In this document: piece by piece, positions 1-7,694 of the stretch | How positions within the stretch are numbered: position 1 is the first letter of the stretch | Layout of the letters: each line of letters begins with the position of its first letter | Assembly: GCA_023129535.1 (NCBI GenBank) | Contig: JAGMBW010000007.1 | Coordinates: forward strand, 1 to 44,516 | Direction of reading: 5' to 3' | From: Desulfobacterales bacterium | Lineage (GTDB): Bacteria > Desulfobacterota > Desulfobacteria > Desulfobacterales > C00003060 | DNA: 44,516 nucleotides | Notes under the pieces: generated by a model | Databases searched by the model: none | Seen by the model: the letters and a program-made list of their open reading frames with translations, nothing else | What the model was told of the DNA's origin: nothing | Position numbers and translations under genes: made by a program

Positions 1-204
1 AATTAATCCCCCGCCTGTCAGTTCATCCTGACGACCCTGGTCAATTCCTGCCCCCAGGTATTTGAAATACGCCTTTCTTGCCCGATTTGTCGTTCGCCCA
101 AAATATCCTGGAACATAGCCCACATCCTGCCACGGCCTCTTCTTTCTGCCCATCAGTGCGCTGTGCCCGCAATGCTGTATCATTATCGAATCCTCAACAG
201 TCAT
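1..204 (-). pseudogene. C-terminal remnant of a REP-associated (Y1/IS200-like) transposase, cut by the window edge
   Basis: The minus strand is open from just after the hemH stop codon (in the same frame) and runs off the left edge. The visible peptide contains GHSALMG, PWQDVGY, GYFGRTTNRARKAYFKY and DELTGGGLI. From memory these are the hallmark segments that follow the HUH catalytic domain in RAYT/Y1 transposases of this lineage. The catalytic N-terminal half, with its HUH motif and Tyr, is absent because intact hemH occupies the position where it should be. I therefore read this as a 5'-truncated relic rather than a working transposase. The family recognition is by pattern only. What lies beyond the edge is unknown. 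Confidence 0.6.
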
Positions 205-208
205 GTTG

Positions 209-231
209 CAAGTTTCAAGTTTCAAGTTTCA
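209..231. repeat. Short-word tract, unit CAAGTTT, about three copies
   Basis: Three consecutive 7-bp words fill the gap between hemH and the transposase remnant. The hemH TGA stop (229-231 on the plus coordinate) sits in the outermost unit. This is the smallest member of the intergenic tract class seen throughout the window. Confidence 0.75.
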
Positions 232-1170
232 CATTACGACCTTTTTCACAACATCCGCCAGTGCATCGATAAATGCCTGGTCGTGATCGACCGTCCTGGC
301 GCGCAGCAACGTGATGCCCACTTGCCTTGCCGTCTCCATAGCTTCGATGTCAAGGTCGTACAACACTTCAATATTGTCGCATACGAAACCGATAGGGACG
401 GCAACCACGTGCCTCACCCCTTGGGACCCGAGTCGTCGCAACACATCATTCACGTCCGGCTCCAGCCAGGGATCCTGAGGCCGTCCACTGCGGCTCTGGT
501 AAGCGAGTTGCCAGTTTACATGATCCAACCTTTCAGCCACGAGTGTAACCGAACGATCCACCTGCCTGGCATAGAGCTCCACCTGGGGATCAGTGTGCGG
601 GAGGCTATGCGCGGTGAACAGGATATGGGCGGACTCGCGATCGGGCAGGGAGACCTGTTCCAGGCATTCCTTTACCCGGTTTGAGACGGCTTCGATGAAT
701 TTGGGATGGTCGAACAGCGGTGAGGTATAGGTAACATACAGGTCCGCACCGGCCTCAGCTATGACATTTTTGACATCCGTTTGATACTGAGCCCAGCTTG
801 ATCTGCTCTGGTACACGGACATGATCAGGCCTACGGCGCGCTTTACTCCGTCCCGGCTCATCTGCCGCACCGTGTCCACCAGAAGGGGGTGCCAGTTACG
901 CATGCCAACGTAAACCACAAACGGCATACCCTGGTCTCCCAGTGTCGCTTTCAAGGCATCTGCCTGGCGGGAGGTCACCTGTTTGACTGGGGACTTGCCC
1001 CCAAAGAGATCATAGTGATGCGCAACCGCCTCGAGACGCTCCACCGGGACACGGCCTTGACTAACTTTCGCTAAAAATGGACGGACATCCTCGGGCTTTT
1101 CCGGTCCGCCAAAAGCGATCATCAATACAGCGTCAAATCCATCTTCGGATATGGTCTTAACTTCGGCCAT
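229..1170 (-). CDS. hemH: Ferrochelatase (HemH)
   Basis: A 313-residue protein of normal length for the family. Ferrochelatase inserts Fe(II) into a porphyrin at the end of haem synthesis, in the cytoplasm or at the inner face of the membrane. The sequence shows the conserved FTAHSLP motif with the metal-binding His at about residue 188, a YQSRSG segment, and DNIEVLYDLD with the catalytic Glu at about residue 268. The N-terminal LMIAFGGP is also typical. The gene lies 131 bp downstream of hemE on the same strand, so the two probably share a transcript. Together they imply the porphyrin branch of haem synthesis rather than only the sirohaem-based route common in sulfate reducers. Whether the substrate is protoporphyrin IX or coproporphyrin III cannot be told here. 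No clear ribosome binding site precedes the ATG. Confidence 0.93.
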   Translation of the reverse strand: MAEVKTISEDGFDAVLMIAFGGPEKPEDVRPFLAKVSQGRVPVERLEAVAHHYDLFGGKSPVKQVTSRQADALKATLGDQGMPFVVYVGMRNWHPLLVDTVRQMSRDGVKRAVGLIMSVYQSRSSWAQYQTDVKNVIAEAGADLYVTYTSPLFDHPKFIEAVSNRVKECLEQVSLPDRESAHILFTAHSLPHTDPQVELYARQVDRSVTLVAERLDHVNWQLAYQSRSGRPQDPWLEPDVNDVLRRLGSQGVRHVVAVPIGFVCDNIEVLYDLDIEAMETARQVGITLLRARTVDHDQAFIDALADVVKKVVM

Positions 1171-1210
1171 AGTTTTAAGACGTGTTCATCGAACTTTCCA
1201 TCTTACAAGC

Positions 1211-1295
1211 TGATACTGGATACTTGATACTGGATACTGGATTGAAGCTCCCTACAGTTAGTCATTTCAGCCTTGAGCCTTGAGCCTTGAGCCTT
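1211..1295. repeat. Two short-word tracts in the hemE-hemH gap
   Basis: Positions 1211-1243 repeat TGATACTGGATAC-like words of 7-10 bp. Positions 1269-1295 hold almost four copies of the 7-bp word AGCCTTG. Between them lies GATTGAAGCTCCC, which also begins the palindrome near 44276. No promoter or gene is visible in the gap. Confidence 0.7.
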
Positions 1296-1301
1296 CTGCT
1301 T

Positions 1302-2813
1302 TCATCTCGCTGACAGTTCGTGCACCGCGTCTACCAACTCAGCCACGTTTTCCGGAGGCATATCCGGCAAGATGCCGTGCCCCAGATTGAAGATGTGTCC
1401 GGGCCGTCCTGCGGCCTTGTCCAGAATGGCTTGCACCTGCGCACGTATCTCCTTGGGCGATGTGTACAAAACGACGGGGTCCATGTTGCCCATGACAGCC
1501 ACGTCATCGCCAAGGACCGACCAGGCATCTGCCAGGTCGGAACGCCAATCAAGGCCGATCACATCGCCACCCGCTTCTTTCATCAGGGGCAACAAAGCCG
1601 GGTTGCCGGTGCTGAAGTGGATCACTGGCGCTGACTTGTCAATCCCGTCGATCAATCGTTTGACGTGAGGCATGACAAACCGGCGATAATCATCGGGCGA
1701 CAGAGAACCGACCCAACTATCAAAGACCTGGACCGCATCGGCCCCGGCGGCAATCTGGCCATTGAGGTATTCAGTCAGGATCTTCGTCAGTCGTTCCATC
1801 AGCGCGTGCCACGTGGCGTTATCCCGGTACATCATGGTCTTGGTTCTCACATAGTGGTCTGATTTCCCGCCTTCGATCATGTAAGATGCAATTGTGAAGG
1901 GTGCCCCGGCAAAGCCAATCAACCCAATATCAGGCCGTAAGGCCCGCCGGGTAATCTTCAAGGCATCAAATACATAAACCAGCTCATTCACATCAGGGTC
2001 GTTCAGCCGATCCACGTCTTTCCGTGTGCGCACGGGATTGTGGATGACCGGGCCTTCGCCCTTGACGAATTCCAGATTCAGACCCATGGGCTCGGTAACA
2101 AAAAGGATGTCTGAAAAAATAATGGCCGCGTCCACGCCAAGGCGATCTACAGGCATCAGGGTCATTTCGGCCGCTACTTCCGGTGACTTACACAATTCCA
2201 GCATCGTCACTTCTTTCCGAACTCGCACGTATTCACGCTGATACCGGCCGGCCTGCCTCATAATCCATATGGGTGTGTATGGAACCCGTTCGCGACGGCA
2301 CGCCTTCATAAACACGGAATCCTTGATAGTTGGCTGTCCGCCGACGCCAGGTTGCCAAACCATGTCAATGCGCCGCCATTTACCGGTATCAACTCCATTT
2401 GCAAAAGCGGTTCGTTTCTTGTCTAACAAATCGCTGCCGCGGCGGGCCATCTCCCGCACTAAGTGCGCCATCTTCGGGGTATCGGGTTCGTAATCTACGG
2501 TCAATCCTTGCTCGGTAATGGCCCGGCTGGCAATGGGTCCCACAGATCCGATGCAAACGTGCTTGAATGCCTCCAGCAATTGTCTTTCGACCCCGTCCAT
2601 CTTTGCAACCTGGAAGACGTGCCGCACCTGGGTTGCGCTGGTGAACAAAACAAAGTCCGCACATCCTGTGTCCCAGTCGATGATATCCTGGATAGCCCGC
2701 ATGCTTGGAGCAATGACCGGTTTCCCTCCAGCTTGCCTGATCAGTTCGGCCATCTCATCGGCCTTGCGACTTTCGAACGTAACGACATGCAGGCCTTTGA
2801 AATCGATGGGCAT
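1302..2813 (-). CDS. hemE: Uroporphyrinogen decarboxylase with a shortened HemD-like N-terminal part
   Basis: A 503-residue protein, against 340-355 for ordinary HemE. Residues from about 164 to the end are a complete uroporphyrinogen decarboxylase, which converts uroporphyrinogen III to coproporphyrinogen III. They include MRQAGRYQ (about 185), FSDILFVTEP with the key Asp at about 235, and GHGILPDMPPENV near the end. Residues 1-150 resemble uroporphyrinogen III synthase: a FESRKADEMAELI start, then FVLFTSATQVRH and CIGSVGPIAS. The middle of a normal 250-residue HemD appears to be missing, so this part may be non-catalytic. The start is supported by a GAGGAGGA ribosome site 8 bases upstream. 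hemH follows on the same strand. Confidence 0.93.
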   Translation of the reverse strand: MPIDFKGLHVVTFESRKADEMAELIRQAGGKPVIAPSMRAIQDIIDWDTGCADFVLFTSATQVRHVFQVAKMDGVERQLLEAFKHVCIGSVGPIASRAITEQGLTVDYEPDTPKMAHLVREMARRGSDLLDKKRTAFANGVDTGKWRRIDMVWQPGVGGQPTIKDSVFMKACRRERVPYTPIWIMRQAGRYQREYVRVRKEVTMLELCKSPEVAAEMTLMPVDRLGVDAAIIFSDILFVTEPMGLNLEFVKGEGPVIHNPVRTRKDVDRLNDPDVNELVYVFDALKITRRALRPDIGLIGFAGAPFTIASYMIEGGKSDHYVRTKTMMYRDNATWHALMERLTKILTEYLNGQIAAGADAVQVFDSWVGSLSPDDYRRFVMPHVKRLIDGIDKSAPVIHFSTGNPALLPLMKEAGGDVIGLDWRSDLADAWSVLGDDVAVMGNMDPVVLYTSPKEIRAQVQAILDKAAGRPGHIFNLGHGILPDMPPENVAELVDAVHELSAR

Positions 2814-2838
2814 AATAATATCCTCCTCGTTAGGACCC

Positions 2839-2880
2839 AGGAGATTGCCACGCCCGCCTCCGGCGGCCTCGCAATGACAT
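2839..2880. repeat. REP-like imperfect palindrome upstream of hemE
   Basis: GGAGATTGCCACG ... CTCGCAATGACA with a GC-rich centre (GCCTCCGGCGGC). The layout of AT-richer arms around a GC core resembles dispersed extragenic palindromes. Only one full copy is seen in the window. The rest of the gap up to 3005 shows nothing convincing. Confidence 0.5.
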
Positions 2881-3005
2881 CACACCGAGCTTATTGAGGG
2901 GTTGCCTAAGAATAATGTAACTACTTAAAAAATCAGGATTTACGTTCTGGAACGTATAGGTGAGAGATGCTTCTATGTCAAGGCTAAAGCTGGGTTGGTG
3001 TTTTT

Positions 3006-6000
3006 TCACAACCCCTCCCCTGCCAGGCATTGCAGCACATATATCGCCTCAGCCATGCCAATCCTCCCATCCCCATTCACATCCCCTTCTTTATAAACCG
3101 TTGAGGATGGTCTTATGCCGGCCAGTACCTGCAAGGCTAAAATGGCATCCGCCAGGTCAACGTTCCCGTCCCCGTTGCAATCCCCTTTAGTCACTACTAC
3201 TGGTATGGGCTCCAATCCAAAATTTTTTGTCGCAAGGCCTCCCTGAGGAATAGTGACCCCAGAATAGCTCTTCGGATTATACCCATTCGCATTTGCCTCA
3301 ACCTGGTAAGTCCCGGCAGGCATCACACCAAGATAATAACCCCCCAAAGCTGTATTTAAGGTCACGCTCCCAATGGTCACAACCGCAGCAGTTATGGATT
3401 GGTCTGTGGAGGAATCGTATACATAGCCATTGATCCAACCGGGCATAAAATTGGTATTGTCGGTCTCAAAACTCCAGGTATCGTTGCTCGGCGTTGAAGC
3501 CCCATAATAGTCAACGGCCTTCACCCGCCAGTAGTAGGTGGTCAGATCCTTGAGTCCTGCCTCATTGCCCACAAAATAGTGGCTGCGGGGGAGTCTCTCC
3601 GCCCGGTGGGCTGCTATGGCAAACGTGCTCTCCTCTGAAATTTCCACGGTGTACGTCAGGGGATCCCCATCCGGGTCCGTGCTGTCAGACCAGTCCAGCA
3701 TGAGCACCGTTCTGCTCTCCGAGCCGTCTGGAGGCAAAAGTAGATCACAGGCCGGCGGCGGATTGTTATCCGCGTCGGCCTTGTATACGATGGCCTGCTT
3801 GAGCGAAGACTCATTCCCTGTAATGTCATCCCTGGCAAAGAAAAATACCTGATACATCCCCGGCTTTATGAATTCCTGAACCGCACTCCACTCGTATCGA
3901 TTCTCGTCAGAGTTATACGACTCATAAACATGCCCGGGAAGATCCATCTCGATCTGCTCTGTGCCCCCAGAGCCCGGATTATAACCCGGCGCTTTCACTT
4001 CCAACCACAGGCTACGCATACGATTGTTGTCATCAACCCTCGCCCAAAAGGATGCCACATTCTGCTGTGCATCAAGAACCTGTGTGCCACTAACCTCTGT
4101 TACCTGCACATCTCCAGGATCATTCCCTGTCACGGAACTGACGCCGATAAAAAGGCCCTTGCTCAAATACCCGTCATAGCCCGGATCCCCTGCTGGCTCG
4201 TTCTCCCCTATGCCATCTCCGTTGTCCTCCAAAAGAGGATGCTGGCGCGCATCATCCGTGTAAGGACCGTTGGGCTCCCCCGTGCCTGCTGATGTGAAGA
4301 GCTCTGTCTTTTTCACCGCATCCTTAAAACAGGTCAATACATCCTTACCCACGGCCGCTGACTTGAAAAATTCCGTGATGAAAAACTCCCCATCCCGAAC
4401 CCCTGAGGGGTCGGCCGGATCTAAAGGCCCCTTGTATGACGCCTCATCTGCTGCAGCAGAGGCGATCACCACCCGGTTCCAACCGGAAAGCTCGTCCAAA
4501 AACGATCCAGATCGGCAAAATCCCAATAACACCACGATTTCCTGCACCGCGGCCTGGCCACGGAGCTCATCCTGGAGGGTCTCCAGCCATATACCCAGAT
4601 CCTCCGAGGTTATCACGTCCGGATGAATATAGAACTGGTCTGTAAGGCCATGGTCCACCAACACGACATAAAGATTCGCAGGCTTCTGATTCATCTTGTC
4701 ACGGGCCCACTCGGTAATGGCCTGCTGAACTGCAGTCTTCGTGGGACTACCATCCACCTCCACTTCCGGATCTGGCTGATCTGTTTCGTAGTTAAAATAT
4801 TCGATGTCCTGATCCAATAGTCCTCTTTGCTTCAATTGTTTATAAACAAAGTTGGCTGTCTTGTTGTGACTCAAAATCCCTTCCTCACCCTGAATGCGCC
4901 CCTCCACCACCACCGCATAGCCCGCTGTCTCAATGACCTGAACAATGATCACATCCGAACTCGACTCTTCGTACGCCTCATCCCCCAAAAACAATGCCTG
5001 CACGCTCCACTGACCCAGTGCGTCAAATTCCTCATAGTCCTGAAGCACAAAGTGGCCAAAACGGTCACTCGTGGTCACGCTCTGGATGTCCGAGCGTCCT
5101 CCAGGGCCAAATATCACCAGCTTGACTTCCCTGCCCGTGAGGTCTCTGCCGCAGTCAGGCTCCGGCGTGAGCTTGCCGCTCATGTCCACCAAATCCCCCA
5201 ACTTGATGGCCCTTGAGCCAGCATCCAGCGTGACACGACTCTGCGCCTTAGATACAGTCAGGCCCCTGGGCTCGCTTACAGCTCCTTGATACTGGACATC
5301 CCCGCTCCAACTGGCCCGAACCGTCCATTGTCCGGCCTCTATAATATCGGCGCACACAAGGTTGTAGGCAAATGCCCCTTGAGCATTGGCCTCAACGCTA
5401 CGGCATATGGTGCTCCCGGAAGGAGGCACCAGTTCAATACTCACCCACGCCCCGGACTCCGAGGGACCGGGCGTGATCTGTCCGGTCACAACCAGGGTCT
5501 CCCCCAGCGTGATGGAAGAGGAGGAAACCATACACGAGACGGCGCTATCGTACCGGACCACACTCAGGTGGACTGAAAGCCTTGTATTCCCGATCCCATT
5601 GGTCGTATTGCAAAAGGAAATATGACCCACATAATTCTCCAATTGCATATCATTGACATGCTCGTTCAGAGAAACGGTCACCGATACTATCTCCCCTGAA
5701 GCAAGTATCCCTGAGTCATTGGACAGGTCGAGCCAGTAGCAGTCCGTGACGGCCGCCCAGTCCAGAGAGACATGTCCCGTATTCTCAAGGCTGTAAGTGA
5801 TGGAGGTAGGCGTGAATGGTCCCCCCGGATTGCCGGAGGCCATTAGTTCCTCAGTAGGACTCACGGATAGATGACCTGGTCTGGGATTTACGGTAAGAGT
5901 CACCCCGCGCGAGGTGATCCTGTCCTCTGTGACATTTTCGAAGGTGATCTTATCCTGGAAGTTGGCGTAGGGCAGGCTATTCGCCTGCGTTTTGATCTGG

Positions 6001-7364
6001 AAGGTAATCGTGGTCTTCTCATAAGGCTGTAGTCTGCCAGACGTCACATCCGCCTGAAACCAGTCTGCATTCCATGAGACAGACCAGTTCAGCCCAAGAC
6101 CGCCCTGATTGGTCAACTCGTACTTACACGTGCGTGGAGTGAAGGGACCGCCCTCAATTCCGGACGGCTGCCAGACTGTCAGGGGAAGCGCGAGCAGTTC
6201 ACCTGCATTGCCAGGCCCAACGCCTGTGTGCCACAGGTTGCTGTGAAACATGGGCCAGTCAGTTTCGGCCAAACCGGCACTGTCGGAACGAATGGCGTTT
6301 AGGAAACTCGGGCAAGAATAATCATCGTAGGATGCCACATATACGGTTCCGTCAGGGCCGATAACCGGGGAAGATCCGACATAGGCCTTCACGGGGCACG
6401 CCCACTTCTTGTCGCCCGTCGGCTCAATGGCATAGACGACCCAATCGTCGGAGCCGACATAAACTGTTCCATCAGGACCAATGGCTGGAGAAGAGACAAT
6501 GCAATCCCCTGTGGGATATGTCCACTGTACATTGCCATCTCGATCAATAGCATATAAGTTCCAGCTATCCGAACCCACATAGACTGTTCCGTCAGGCCCA
6601 ATGGCTGGAGAAGATCTAACCGGATAACCTGTGGCAAAGTCCCATTTCTTTGTCCCATCCCGATTGATCGCATATAAGTGGCCATCATAGGAACCCACGT
6701 AGATCGTCCCGTCAGAGCCAATAGCTGGAGATGAAGCAACCCAGCTACCCGTAGAAAAGGACCATTTCTGACTACCATCCGGGTTGATCGCATATAAGTG
6801 GACATCATGAGAACCGACATAAACAGTTCCATCACAAGCAACGGCAGGAGATGACTCAACCCAATCACCTGTGTGAAAGGTCCACTTCTCTGTCCCATCC
6901 GGATTGATCGCATATAAATTCCTGTCATCTGATCCCACATAGATGGTTCCGTCAGGACCAATAGCAGGCGATGAGACAACGCAGTCCCGTGTAGGAAATG
7001 TCCACTTCCGGTTCCCGTCTGGATCAATGGCATACAAGTTTCCATCATCAGATCCTACATAGATCGTCCCGTCGGCGCCAATGGCCGGCGACGAAAGAAC
7101 GCAATCGCCTGTCAAAAAATCCCACTTCACAGTGCCATCTGGATTAATGGCATATAAGGTGCCGTCCTCTGATCCCACATAGATTGTTCCGTCACCGCCA
7201 AGAGCGGGGGAAGACCTCAAGCCCATAAAGTCACTTGACTCCCCGGTCTCCGCACACCATTTCACGGTGCCTGGAGCCTGCTCGGCCAGCGCAAGCTTGG
7301 GAAGAATCCATACAAGAAGAATTGCCCCGATCCATACCCGGGCGCATTTAGTGCCCCGTCTCAT
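3006..7364 (-). CDS. Giant secreted PQQ-propeller / C13-peptidase / dockerin-like protein
   Basis: A 1452-residue protein; the ATG at 7364 is taken over the TTG just upstream. Residues 1-28 are a signal peptide (LLVWILPKLALA then EQA). Eight nearly identical 40-residue PQQ/WD-like blades follow (about 40-370; SSPAIGPDGTIYVGS, LYAINPDGTVKW) and close with WPMFHSNLWHTG. Next come two BACON-like beta domains (about 375-590) and two Ig-like domains (about 595-840). A C13/caspase-fold peptidase follows, with the dyad visible as VLVDHG (His about 905) and LGFCRSGS (Cys about 950). After it are an Ig/FnIII region, a carboxypeptidase-regulatory-like domain (GWINGYVYDSS) and a C-terminal dockerin-like pair of Ca-binding repeats (GDCNGDGNVDLADAI and GDVNGDGRIGMAEAI). 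It is probably exported and surface-bound or released. Its partner and substrate are unknown. No neighbour suggests a function. Confidence 0.85.
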   Translation of the reverse strand: MRRGTKCARVWIGAILLVWILPKLALAEQAPGTVKWCAETGESSDFMGLRSSPALGGDGTIYVGSEDGTLYAINPDGTVKWDFLTGDCVLSSPAIGADGTIYVGSDDGNLYAIDPDGNRKWTFPTRDCVVSSPAIGPDGTIYVGSDDRNLYAINPDGTEKWTFHTGDWVESSPAVACDGTVYVGSHDVHLYAINPDGSQKWSFSTGSWVASSPAIGSDGTIYVGSYDGHLYAINRDGTKKWDFATGYPVRSSPAIGPDGTVYVGSDSWNLYAIDRDGNVQWTYPTGDCIVSSPAIGPDGTVYVGSDDWVVYAIEPTGDKKWACPVKAYVGSSPVIGPDGTVYVASYDDYSCPSFLNAIRSDSAGLAETDWPMFHSNLWHTGVGPGNAGELLALPLTVWQPSGIEGGPFTPRTCKYELTNQGGLGLNWSVSWNADWFQADVTSGRLQPYEKTTITFQIKTQANSLPYANFQDKITFENVTEDRITSRGVTLTVNPRPGHLSVSPTEELMASGNPGGPFTPTSITYSLENTGHVSLDWAAVTDCYWLDLSNDSGILASGEIVSVTVSLNEHVNDMQLENYVGHISFCNTTNGIGNTRLSVHLSVVRYDSAVSCMVSSSSITLGETLVVTGQITPGPSESGAWVSIELVPPSGSTICRSVEANAQGAFAYNLVCADIIEAGQWTVRASWSGDVQYQGAVSEPRGLTVSKAQSRVTLDAGSRAIKLGDLVDMSGKLTPEPDCGRDLTGREVKLVIFGPGGRSDIQSVTTSDRFGHFVLQDYEEFDALGQWSVQALFLGDEAYEESSSDVIIVQVIETAGYAVVVEGRIQGEEGILSHNKTANFVYKQLKQRGLLDQDIEYFNYETDQPDPEVEVDGSPTKTAVQQAITEWARDKMNQKPANLYVVLVDHGLTDQFYIHPDVITSEDLGIWLETLQDELRGQAAVQEIVVLLGFCRSGSFLDELSGWNRVVIASAAADEASYKGPLDPADPSGVRDGEFFITEFFKSAAVGKDVLTCFKDAVKKTELFTSAGTGEPNGPYTDDARQHPLLEDNGDGIGENEPAGDPGYDGYLSKGLFIGVSSVTGNDPGDVQVTEVSGTQVLDAQQNVASFWARVDDNNRMRSLWLEVKAPGYNPGSGGTEQIEMDLPGHVYESYNSDENRYEWSAVQEFIKPGMYQVFFFARDDITGNESSLKQAIVYKADADNNPPPACDLLLPPDGSESRTVLMLDWSDSTDPDGDPLTYTVEISEESTFAIAAHRAERLPRSHYFVGNEAGLKDLTTYYWRVKAVDYYGASTPSNDTWSFETDNTNFMPGWINGYVYDSSTDQSITAAVVTIGSVTLNTALGGYYLGVMPAGTYQVEANANGYNPKSYSGVTIPQGGLATKNFGLEPIPVVVTKGDCNGDGNVDLADAILALQVLAGIRPSSTVYKEGDVNGDGRIGMAEAIYVLQCLAGEGL
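6330..7240 (-). repeat. In-gene tandem repeat, 120-bp period
   Basis: The propeller blades are encoded by DNA repeats of exactly 120 bp. For example, a block like GTTCCGTCAGGACCAATGGC recurs at successive 120-bp steps. High identity between units suggests recent amplification or gene conversion and makes copy number prone to change by slippage. Confidence 0.85.
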
Positions 7365-7421
7365 CAAGTTGATTATATACTTGAGTTTTCGAAAAATATT
7401 TTCTGTGTCCGTCTGTGCCTG

Positions 7422-7497
7422 CCCCGTAGATAGGCACTATCGTACTGGGGTGCGTCTGCTTGCCCTGTTAAATTCCGTAGGACTTATTTAACTGGGG
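7422..7497. repeat. Pair of strong hairpins between the secreted-protein gene and the hybrid kinase
   Basis: Hairpin 1 (7422-7450) pairs CCCC/GGGG, GTA/TAC and GATAG/CTATC around a GCA loop. Hairpin 2 (7463-7497) pairs GTTAAAT/ATTTAAC, with CCC/GGG outside and TCC/GGA inside. A 12-base spacer, TGCGTCTGCTTG, separates them. They could be a REP/BIME-type element, or a structured 5' leader of the secreted-protein gene, whose ATG is 58 bases further on. The rest of 7365-7694 holds only the tract at 7583-7612 and no gene. Confidence 0.6.
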
Positions 7498-7582
7498 TGG
7501 CTAATTCAACGTCTCGTATTTGTATAACTCATTGAAATCGTAAGTCTCTTGACGGTAACTGACTGACTTTTGCTGCTCAGAC

Positions 7583-7612
7583 GGAGTATTGGAGTGCTGG
7601 AGTACTGGAGTG
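7583..7612. repeat. Short-word tract, 8-bp unit GGAGTNNT
   Basis: Four consecutive words: GGAGTATT, GGAGTGCT, GGAGTACT, GGAGTG. Two words of the same kind recur at 10335-10348. Confidence 0.7.
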
Positions 7613-7694
7613 AGGTACCCAGATGGTAAAATGACGAAAAAACCATATCAAGAAAAAGCGCAGTTGAAAGCATCAAGAAAAAGATCCAGGCCTG

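Noticed and set aside
1302-2813. Full bifunctional HemD-HemE enzyme
   Set aside because: The HemD-like part is about 100 residues too short, and the central region of the fold seems absent.
2993-3014. Terminator hairpin at the end of the secreted-protein gene (GGGTTGTG / CACCAACCC)
   Set aside because: The stem is imperfect and no U-run follows on the transcribed strand.
6389-7048. 219-codon open frame opposite in phase within the propeller repeats
   Set aside because: It is an alternative frame of the 120-bp repeats, with a low-complexity Met/Ser-rich product that only mirrors the repeat.
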